Shown here in pieces: positions 36,804-43,806 of a stretch of 64,000 nt of DNA. Below the pieces are notes generated by a model that saw nothing but the letters and a program-made list of their open reading frames with translations, ran no database searches and was not told the origin of the DNA. Position 1 is the stretch's first letter. Each line of letters begins with the position of its first letter. The stretch comes from Paludibacter sp963678465 (GTDB lineage Bacteria; Bacteroidota; Bacteroidia; Bacteroidales; Paludibacteraceae), in NCBI GenBank assembly GCA_963678465.1, contig OY782858.1, positions 3,224,001 to 3,288,000 of the forward strand, given 5' to 3'. The translations under genes and the position numbers were made by a program.

Positions 36804-37247
36804 ATGAAATTATATTTATTGATAATTACAGTATTTCTTATTTCTTGTAGTAGTACAACAAATAAAAACAATACAACAGAAAGTAATTGCACTGAAATGC
36901 ACAAATTACAAAAGTTGATTTATGAAGTAATAAACTTGCCTGAATTCCAGCAATATTATAGTATTCAAAAAGTAATAGGTCAAAACCATTTGGTGATAGC
37001 GAAAAATGATATGGTCAATGATAGTATTAACTTGAATAAATTTGAGCTCCCAGTTTTATTTATTTTAAAAGAAGAAATAGAAACACAAAAAATTAAGGCT
37101 TATCTAGAGTTTAAGGAACTTAAAATAAAAGGAGATAGTGCGAGTGTATATTTTAGATATGATATACAAGGTGTTGGTTGTAAAATAATATTTTCTTTAC
37201 ATGATTGTAACTGGAAGATAGAAAATGTTGATTTATGGGAGAACTAA
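36804..37247 (+). CDS. Small lipoprotein of unknown function
   Basis: A 147-aa lipoprotein (VFLISCSSTT). ATG 36804 is chosen because the signal peptide starts there; the longer frame from 36747 lies in element R2. The mature part is a NTF2-like or beta-rich small domain by appearance only (KAYLEFKELKIKGDSASVYFRYD, CNWKIENVDLWEN, where the last segment resembles immunity-type proteins that end in a tryptophan-rich strand). Its stop codon lies inside the next palindromic element (R3). Function unknown. Confidence 0.65.
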   Translation: MKLYLLIITVFLISCSSTTNKNNTTESNCTEMHKLQKLIYEVINLPEFQQYYSIQKVIGQNHLVIAKNDMVNDSINLNKFELPVLFILKEEIETQKIKAYLEFKELKIKGDSASVYFRYDIQGVGCKIIFSLHDCNWKIENVDLWEN

Positions 37248-37260
37248 AGTTTTCTTTCGG

Positions 37261-37313
37261 CAATGTCCGCAAAACTCTGTAGATTTAATGAAGATATCCG
37301 GTAGGACAGGGTT
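37261..37313 (+). repeat. Palindromic intergenic element, copy R3
   Basis: Conserved arm CAATGTCCGCAAAACTCTG...GATATCCGGTAGGACAGGGTTA. The left arm (GAACTAAAGTT at 37241) overlaps the stop codon of the preceding lipoprotein gene. Confidence 0.75.
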
Positions 37314-37365
37314 ATGTCATCTATTCAATAATGGTTACAACAAAATCCAAATATCAAAGTAAACA

Positions 37366-37605
37366 ATGGCAACTAAAATAATTAAAGTATTATATAGAGT
37401 TATAGTTATATTATTATCTTTATTATCAATTGGATTTCAATTAACGAATTTTGTTTTTGGCACAATGGTAAAGAGTTCTCTGAATAAACAAAGTGAATTA
37501 AGCTATTATACAACTGAGCTAATCCCACACTTATTTACCATTGTGATTTGTTTTTGGTTCATTATATACCAAATTAAGAGATTAATTTCTGATTCTAAAA
37601 AGTAG
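37366..37605 (+). CDS. Small two-helix membrane protein
   Basis: A 79-aa protein with two hydrophobic helices (about residues 8-30 and 50-68) joined by a short polar loop. It has a basic start and end (KRLISDSKK). It sits 53 bp after element R3, in the same orientation as its neighbours. No family recognised. The frame, hydrophobic pattern and position between elements support a real gene but nothing more. Confidence 0.5.
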   Translation: MATKIIKVLYRVIVILLSLLSIGFQLTNFVFGTMVKSSLNKQSELSYYTTELIPHLFTIVICFWFIIYQIKRLISDSKK

Positions 37606-37725
37606 AGAATATAAGTAATGTATCGTGTCATGGAAAGTATCAAATGTGGCTATGGTCGATGATCATTTTTTTAAATATACACTAAGGAAAAGAGAAATTA
37701 TACAAATTATCATACATATTGAATT

Positions 37726-38235
37726 ATGAAAAGAATAGCACTATTAATGTCATGTGTACTGATTTGTTTTCACGGTTTGTCAGATAACAAAAAACAAAAT
37801 GACACTGTCGTTTATTTGAAGGAATATAAAGTGGTTAATAAAAATATATATAACCTATTAGATACTGCTATAAATCATGAATTAAGTTTTTTCAGAAGGA
37901 ATTGTACCTATGATATAAATTTATATAAAGAGCATGGTCATTTGAAACTTTCTATTGGAGTTTTAGATGAAGAACTCTTGAAGTATTACAATGCTAGACT
38001 ATCAGGATATATTAAATACAAAGGGAGTCTGTTTTTTATAAGTTCTTACCCTGATACAAAGGTAAAATTAAAGAAGTTCTATAGAGCACAGAAGAATAGA
38101 ACACAATTTACTTTTCAATACTACTCTGGAGAAATGGGACCTATTGTAGATGAAACAGGGTGGTTTTACTTCTATAAAAATGGTAAATTCGTTCTTGATT
38201 ATCTTTTTGATATAAGAATACCTGGAAAGCCGTAA
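37726..38235 (+). CDS. Small exported protein of unknown function
   Basis: A 169-aa protein with a signal peptide (IALLMSCVLICFHGLS). The mature part is beta-rich with many tyrosines and phenylalanines (GYIKYKGSLFFISSY, FTFQYYSGEMGPIVDETGWFYFYKNG). It has no catalytic motif. Element R4 begins 36 bp after its stop codon. Function unknown. Confidence 0.6.
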   Translation: MKRIALLMSCVLICFHGLSDNKKQNDTVVYLKEYKVVNKNIYNLLDTAINHELSFFRRNCTYDINLYKEHGHLKLSIGVLDEELLKYYNARLSGYIKYKGSLFFISSYPDTKVKLKKFYRAQKNRTQFTFQYYSGEMGPIVDETGWFYFYKNGKFVLDYLFDIRIPGKP

Positions 38236-38270
38236 CTTGTTAGAATAGATCTTTGTTGCATGTCCCCCGT

Positions 38271-38396
38271 CTATCCGGATGTTCTTTAAATGAACTAAAA
38301 TTGGCACACATTGCTGATAGCCAGTATTAAAAAACTGAAGATTCATTTTAGACATTCGCGAAGCATTGTAGATTTAATAAAAATATCCGGTAGAAT
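38271..38396 (+). repeat. Palindromic intergenic element, copy R4 (both arms)
   Basis: The clearest full element. The left arm CTATCCGGATGTTCTTTAAATG (from 38271) and the reverse complement of the right arm (CTACCGGATATTTTTATTAAAT, ending at about 38395) are alike over 22 bp and more, giving a 126-bp imperfect palindrome with a variable middle. Confidence 0.75.
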
Positions 38397-38451
38397 TTGA
38401 TAAATATAAGCATTGAAGTTAGTGTCACATTTTAACCTCATTATTTAAAAG

Positions 38452-38757
38452 ATGAAAAGGAAAATTATCTATATATCTTTATTTGTTTTTTTAGCTTCTT
38501 GTATGACAAAGAACAACATAAGAAACGACTCGTATAAAGGAGTGATTTTAAAAGTATATAACGATGTTAGCAATCACAATATTTATTCATTTTCTATCAA
38601 TACAAATAAATATATTTTTATAGAAGTTGCTGAGTTTTTTCCAAATTCATGGGAATATGCAGAGATAGGAGATTCAATAATTAAAGAAAAAGGAGAACTA
38701 TATATTACCATTAAGAAAAAGAATGGTGATAATAAAATTTTCTATTTTGAAGAATAA
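38452..38757 (+). CDS. Small lipoprotein of unknown function
   Basis: A 101-aa lipoprotein (VFLASCMTKN). The mature part has a compact beta pattern (YKGVILKVYND, KYIFIEVAEFFPNSWEYAEIGDSIIKEKGELYITIKKKNGDNKIFYF), like small secreted beta-barrels that control product secretion or act as immunity proteins; this is only an impression. It lies 56 bp after element R4. Function unknown. Confidence 0.6.
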   Translation: MKRKIIYISLFVFLASCMTKNNIRNDSYKGVILKVYNDVSNHNIYSFSINTNKYIFIEVAEFFPNSWEYAEIGDSIIKEKGELYITIKKKNGDNKIFYFEE

Positions 38758-38840
38758 TAGTTGGTGATTTGTTAGATCCGAATTTATCAAAATGCAACAT
38801 TCTCAGTCATTCTTTCATCTAAAGAAAAAACAGTATTTTT

Positions 38841-39302
38841 ATGAAACTGAATAAATATTTGATATTGATTTCGACGCTTCTGCTTGCTGTGTCGTGTGAG
38901 TCAAAAACTGATGCTGAAGCAGAACAGGCTGGTGTGAAAATAACGATAGGTACAGTTTGTGGTTGGTGTGCCGGGAATGATTCATTGGTTATTACAGAAA
39001 AGAGAATGACTTATATTCAGAAAGCCGTTTGTGACGGAAGTGAGTATAAGACTTCGAAATCTACTTCTGAAAGTAGCTGGAACAAAATAATTAGTTTGTA
39101 CAATCAGGACGAGTTTGCAAAGGTGGATATAAATACCTGTCATGTGTGTGCCGATGGGTGCGACACATGGATAAGGGTGGAAAACGGAACGTTTACACAC
39201 AAGATACGTTTTGGTGGTATTCGGGATTCGGATGAATTAAAACCCATAGAAGAGTTTATAAAACTGCTTGTTGATGAAAAAAGTAAATTTGCAGTTCAAT
39301 AA
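38841..39302 (+). CDS. Small cysteine-containing lipoprotein
   Basis: A 153-aa lipoprotein (LLAVSCESKT). The mature part has two cysteine clusters, VCGWCAGN and CHVCADGCDTW, which may form disulfides or bind metal in the periplasm. The segment SWNKIISLYNQDEFAKVD and GIRDSDELKPIEEFIKLL resemble small DUF6438-like domains, but I cannot confirm this. It is followed by a terminator at 39362-39403. Confidence 0.6.
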   Translation: MKLNKYLILISTLLLAVSCESKTDAEAEQAGVKITIGTVCGWCAGNDSLVITEKRMTYIQKAVCDGSEYKTSKSTSESSWNKIISLYNQDEFAKVDINTCHVCADGCDTWIRVENGTFTHKIRFGGIRDSDELKPIEEFIKLLVDEKSKFAVQ

Positions 39303-39361
39303 TTAAAAAGTAAATATTGAGAAAGGGTCCATCTCTGATATCCCTGAATCTCTTTCTCTTT

Positions 39362-39403
39362 AAGCCGATGCTTGTAAGCAAAACTTACAAGCATCGGTTT
39401 TTT
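39362..39403 (+). terminator. Terminator hairpin, copy 2 of a repeated type
   Basis: AAGCCGATGCTTGTAAG pairs almost perfectly with CTTACAAGCATCGGTTT, followed by TTTTTGC. It is the same element type as at 28526-28567. Confidence 0.85.
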
Positions 39404-39436
39404 GCTTTAGGGTGAATGGGTTGAGATCAATGATGC

Positions 39437-39575
39437 ATTCTTATATTTAACAATTATTATAGTGTTTGTTAGAACTTTGTGAGAATTTTGTTAGTGCTTT
39501 GTGATATAGAATATGATTTATTTTCACTAATATTGCAGAGTTAAAATTTAAGAGAGTGAATACGTGGTTGTGAAT
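39437..39575 (+). repeat. 139-bp direct repeat, right copy
   Basis: Partner of 36511-36649 (four mismatches). It sits upstream of the barrel-protein gene, suggesting that the 2.9 kb between the copies was inserted or duplicated. Confidence 0.9.
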
Positions 39576-39736
39576 ATATTGTTTTCTCTTTTTGTGTTGC
39601 AACTCTAAAAGCACAAGAGCTTGATTTCTCCCTTGTTTTTTTACTTGCCGGTGCTCTTATTCAAAGCGAGGCATTTTTTCTTTTTCTGCTATTAGTTTTT
39701 CTTTTTGTCTCATTGTTAGTCACTAAAGTCAACACT

Positions 39737-42373
39737 ATGTATAAGCTGTTCGTATCCTTTCTACTCCTGATTACCTGCTTCAGTACATACAGCCAGGTAA
39801 AAATAAGCGGTAAAATCACAAATACCAAAAACGAGATTTATCCGGATGTAACTGTAAGTTTACAAACTGCCAACGGTGCCACCATCTTGGCATACGATTA
39901 TCCGAATGACGATGGAATGTATACTTTGGAATACAAGGGCGCTTCCGATTCGCTTATTGTGAGTGTTTCGGGTTTTAATATTCTGAAACAGTCAGTAAAT
40001 GTTTCCCATACCACAACGACAGTCAACTTTAAGGTTGTTGAGAAAGAGATGGAGTTGAAGGAGGTGATTGTGAAATCAAAAAAGATATGGGGCGAAAAGG
40101 ATACGGTGAATTACCTGGTTTCGGGTTTTAAAAGTGGGAATGACCAGGTAATAGGCGATGTGTTGCGCAAAATGCCGGGGATCACAGTAAAAGAGAGTGG
40201 TGAAATTTCGTACAACGGTAAACCAATCAATAAGTTTTATATCGAAAATCTTGATTTGCTTCAGGGACGATACGGTATTGCCACAAATAACATACAAGCA
40301 GCAGATGTAGCTACAGTACAGGTGTTGGAACATCATCAACCGATAAAAGCTTTGGACAATAACAGCACAATGGCCAACGAAACGGCCATCAACCTTAAGC
40401 TGAAAGAAGGTTCAAAAGGAACCTTCGGTTTACTGGCGCAGCTGGGCATAGGAGCGCAACCTTTGTTGTGGGAGAATGAGCTGACGGGATTGTTCTTTGG
40501 GAAGAAATACCAAAACATAAGTGTTTACAAGGGGAATAATTCGGGACGTAATATCACCAATGAATTAAATAGTTTTTCTGCAAGCCGGGGAATCACCGAA
40601 GAGCCCCTTCTTGCCGTAAAAATGCCTTCCGCACCATCCATCAACGAAAACCGTTACCTGTTCAATACTACAAATACAGTCTCCGTGAATCAGTTGTTTA
40701 AAAACACAGACGAAAAACAGCTTAATTTTAGTTTGAATTATGTAAATGATTTTGAAACGAAAAATGCATATTCCCGTTCGGAGTATTTTTTGTCCAACGA
40801 CAGCATAATAACAGTTAGCGAAAATGCAAATGCAACTCAGAACACCGACCGGGTAACTGCGGCGTTGTTATTTAATAAAAACACAAAAACGGTGTACATG
40901 AACAATGTGTCGGAAATAGAATATGGTTGGCAAAAAAGCGGCGGCAGCATCGACAACCAACAGCAGATGTTTGGTCAGCAGTTGGAACAAAAGAACATTA
41001 ATATCCAAAATTCACTTCATTATGTAAAGGTAAAAGAGAATGGGAAGTCTTTTATTGTCGATTCGCATCAGCAGTTCAGTTCGTCGCCTCAACGCATGCA
41101 TATCACACCGCTTCTGTTGTTGTCGGGCTATAGCGATGGTGATGTTTTTCAGGACGCACAAGTGAATGAATTTAACTCCGAAAACAGTTGTTCGCTGCTT
41201 TCGATGAAATTAGGCACGGTGGTGCTTAAAGTCGATGGACAATTTGATCTTACCTACAAAAGCTTAACCACTGATGTGGAACAGGAAAGCGACCTGAGTG
41301 CACTTCCCGTTTTATCTCCCGACTCCACAGTAAACCAACTCACAAGCCTGAAAACGGTAAGCGGAATATACCCGCTGTTTAGTTTCTTGCGTTCATCCTT
41401 TAAACTGTATTGGGGTGTTCCTGCCTATTACGTGTATCTCGATATTAAAAATTCAGAGAACAAACCTGATCCTGCTCATCGCATTCATTTAAATCCGTTT
41501 GTAAATCTGTTTTGTAAATTAGGTTTTAACTCGGAACTGTCATTGAGTTACAATTTCAACAATGGCTATGGTGCATTGGGCGATGCTTCCACGGCTTACT
41601 ATTTTACCGACTATATGACCATGAAACACAATCGTGGAGTTGTGTCCGAAAACCATGAACATAAGCTGAGTGCAGTATGGCAGTACAAAGATGTGCTGAA
41701 AATGTTTTTTGGAAATATAGCCTTATACTACAGTGAAAATAACAAAAATACGCTTCAGAATATATCCTTTCGGGAGGGGATGATGCTTTACGAGGTATTG
41801 CCATACAACAATAGTCCCCGCCAGCTTAGCGCCACCACGCAGCTAAGCAAAGGCTTCGACTTTATGAAAACTGTAGTGGCACTGAAGGCCGGTTACAGCA
41901 ATTACAGTGCAGAACAAGCCAGTCAGGGGAACATGAATGCATTTGTTCAATCCAATTTTAATGTGGAGCTGAAAAGTTCATTGAGTGTTTCAAAAGCAAT
42001 GGGGCTTGAATATAAACTGCTGTGGAATGACACGAAAGTGAGGGTAGATAATACAGGATACAACAATGAAATAAATACCCTGAACCATCAGTTGACACTA
42101 AGATGTGATATCTCTCGTAATTTTTACCTGACAACTTCTGCCGAGCACTATTACTTATCTGCTATCAATAATTCCTCGCAAAAGAATAAATTCTTTGCCG
42201 ATATACACTTCAATTACACCTTAAAATCAGCATTTTTATCATTGGGCTATACAAATATTCTTAATACGGATGAATACATTTATTCTTCGTTCGATGGGAT
42301 AAATTCATACTACAACAATTACAAAATACGACCGGCATGTCTGTTGTTTAAAATCAAATTTAAACTTATATAA
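39737..42373 (+). CDS. TonB-receptor-like outer-membrane protein with regulatory-like N-domain
   Basis: An 878-aa protein. A signal peptide from ATG 39737 (MYKLFVSFLLLITCFSTYS) is followed by a CarboxypepD_reg-like domain (VKISGKITNTKNEIYPDVTVSLQTANG, residues about 20-110), a plug-like region (GDVLRKMPGITVKESGEISYNGKPINKFYIENLDLL), and a long aromatic-rich barrel ending near LLFKIKFKLI. No TonB box is seen, so transport is uncertain. It resembles the Bacteroidota barrel proteins next to GLPGLI genes. The gene in fact lies upstream of the GLPGLI gene on the same strand. Confidence 0.8.
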   Translation: MYKLFVSFLLLITCFSTYSQVKISGKITNTKNEIYPDVTVSLQTANGATILAYDYPNDDGMYTLEYKGASDSLIVSVSGFNILKQSVNVSHTTTTVNFKVVEKEMELKEVIVKSKKIWGEKDTVNYLVSGFKSGNDQVIGDVLRKMPGITVKESGEISYNGKPINKFYIENLDLLQGRYGIATNNIQAADVATVQVLEHHQPIKALDNNSTMANETAINLKLKEGSKGTFGLLAQLGIGAQPLLWENELTGLFFGKKYQNISVYKGNNSGRNITNELNSFSASRGITEEPLLAVKMPSAPSINENRYLFNTTNTVSVNQLFKNTDEKQLNFSLNYVNDFETKNAYSRSEYFLSNDSIITVSENANATQNTDRVTAALLFNKNTKTVYMNNVSEIEYGWQKSGGSIDNQQQMFGQQLEQKNINIQNSLHYVKVKENGKSFIVDSHQQFSSSPQRMHITPLLLLSGYSDGDVFQDAQVNEFNSENSCSLLSMKLGTVVLKVDGQFDLTYKSLTTDVEQESDLSALPVLSPDSTVNQLTSLKTVSGIYPLFSFLRSSFKLYWGVPAYYVYLDIKNSENKPDPAHRIHLNPFVNLFCKLGFNSELSLSYNFNNGYGALGDASTAYYFTDYMTMKHNRGVVSENHEHKLSAVWQYKDVLKMFFGNIALYYSENNKNTLQNISFREGMMLYEVLPYNNSPRQLSATTQLSKGFDFMKTVVALKAGYSNYSAEQASQGNMNAFVQSNFNVELKSSLSVSKAMGLEYKLLWNDTKVRVDNTGYNNEINTLNHQLTLRCDISRNFYLTTSAEHYYLSAINNSSQKNKFFADIHFNYTLKSAFLSLGYTNILNTDEYIYSSFDGINSYYNNYKIRPACLLFKIKFKLI

Positions 42374-42883
42374 GCAAGTTTCGGGTTTCGGGTTTTGGGT
42401 TTCGAGTTCCGGGTTGCAGAGATTTATTTGAGAATTTGAGAATTGAGAATTGAAAAATTTCGGGTTTGAGGGGGTTTGTTTGAAGATTTGAAGATTTGAG
42501 GATTTGAGGATTTGAACAGAGAATCAGTTTCGGGTTCTGAGTTTCGGGTTTCGGGTTGCAGAGACAATTGACAATTGAGAATTGAGAATCGAAGAGTTTC
42601 GGGTTCCGTGTTTCGGGTTCCGAGTTTCGGGTTGCAGAGACAATTGAGAATTGAGAATTGAGAATCGAAGAGTTTCGGGTTCCGTGTTCAGAAAAGAGTT
42701 TGAAAGTTTGAGAGTCTGAGTTTCGGGTTTTGAATAATTTGACACACGGCTACTTTCGACTTTCGACTTTTGACTTTCGACTTTCGACCTTTGACCTTTG
42801 ACTTTCGACTTATTTGCACATTATCAAACTTCTCTCTATTCCCCTTTAGTGGGTTGGGGGGCAGATACATAAATTATAAAGAT
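42374..42883. repeat. 510-bp low-complexity repeat region
   Basis: No gene. Tandem and interspersed words such as TTTCGGGTT, GAGAATTGAGAATTG and CGACTTTCGACTTTT fill the region. A unit of about 70 bp (42545-42610 and 42620-42690, starting CGGGTTGCAGAGACAATTGA) is duplicated. It ends with a CCCCTTTAGTGGGTTGGGGGGCAGATA segment (42841-42867) just before the GLPGLI gene. Confidence 0.7.
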
Positions 42884-43741
42884 ATGAAAATTAAAGAATT
42901 ATTACTTGTTTTGTTTTGCGGGTTTGTATTTGTGAGTCATGCTCAAAATATGACTTATGCTTTTGATGGGGAACCAAGTATGGTGATTACCCATTTAGAT
43001 GTTTCGAAATTTGCTGTTGTCGATACGGCCAATTTACAGGTTACGTATAAACTCTCTTATTTGGGCGATACTTTACAACGCATCACCCGGATAAGTGATG
43101 TTATGGTATTGCAGGTAGGTCGGAATTATTCAAAATTTTATAGTCAATTGATATATCTGAATGATTCTGTTTGTACCAAACTGTCAAAGCAAACAACAGA
43201 TGTGCCCCTGAACGATCCCGGGTTGCAGGCTTATCAGATTTTCAGAACTAAAAACAACCTGAGAGTTACCAACCGGATGCCTTACTCGGATAATGTGTAC
43301 ACTTACAATGAAACAGTCCCGAAATTGAAATGGAAAATAAATACCGATACACAAACAGTTGCCGGATATAAATGTCAGCATGCAAGCGTTGAGTTTCGTG
43401 GACGAACTTATACAGCCTGGTTTGCGCCTGACATACCAATCAACCTCGGGCCCTGGAAATTGGGTGGTTTGCCCGGACTGATCCTCAAGCTTTCAGATAG
43501 CAATGATCATTATCTCTTCGAATGTATTGGCATACAAAAAACAAATGCACTTATAAAGGATTTCAAATGGAAAGATAGAACAATCACTATCGAAGAGTGG
43601 AAAAAATTAGAGGAAAAAATATACCGTAGAGCTGGCGATTACCTGAAAAGTAACAATATACAAATGAAGGTGCTGCGGAATGATGTGTGGGTAAATGTAG
43701 AAGGAGAACTGAATGTGCCGTACAATCCAATTGAAAGATAA
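42884..43741 (+). CDS. GLPGLI-family secreted protein
   Basis: A 285-aa protein with a signal peptide (LVLFCGFVFVSHAQ). The family motif is present in WKLGGLPGLILKL, after AWFAPDIPINLGPW. GLPGLI proteins are found only in Bacteroidota, often beside TonB-dependent or carboxypeptidase-regulatory-like barrel proteins, and their function is unknown. ATG 42884 is used; the longer frame from 42770 runs through low-complexity DNA. The neighbours on both sides are such barrel proteins. Confidence 0.9.
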   Translation: MKIKELLLVLFCGFVFVSHAQNMTYAFDGEPSMVITHLDVSKFAVVDTANLQVTYKLSYLGDTLQRITRISDVMVLQVGRNYSKFYSQLIYLNDSVCTKLSKQTTDVPLNDPGLQAYQIFRTKNNLRVTNRMPYSDNVYTYNETVPKLKWKINTDTQTVAGYKCQHASVEFRGRTYTAWFAPDIPINLGPWKLGGLPGLILKLSDSNDHYLFECIGIQKTNALIKDFKWKDRTITIEEWKKLEEKIYRRAGDYLKSNNIQMKVLRNDVWVNVEGELNVPYNPIER

Positions 43742-43806
43742 AATGGGGAAATTGGATAAATGATCTGTTGTAGGTTGATGAAGTAATAAGTAAAAATAGA
43801 AGAACT

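Larger units (their letters stand above)
39303..39736. other. Gene-free leader before the barrel-protein gene
   Basis: Holds a terminator (39362-39403) and the right copy of the 139-bp direct repeat (39437-39575). No coding sequence is supported. The remaining 160 bp presumably holds the promoter of the next gene. Confidence 0.6.
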
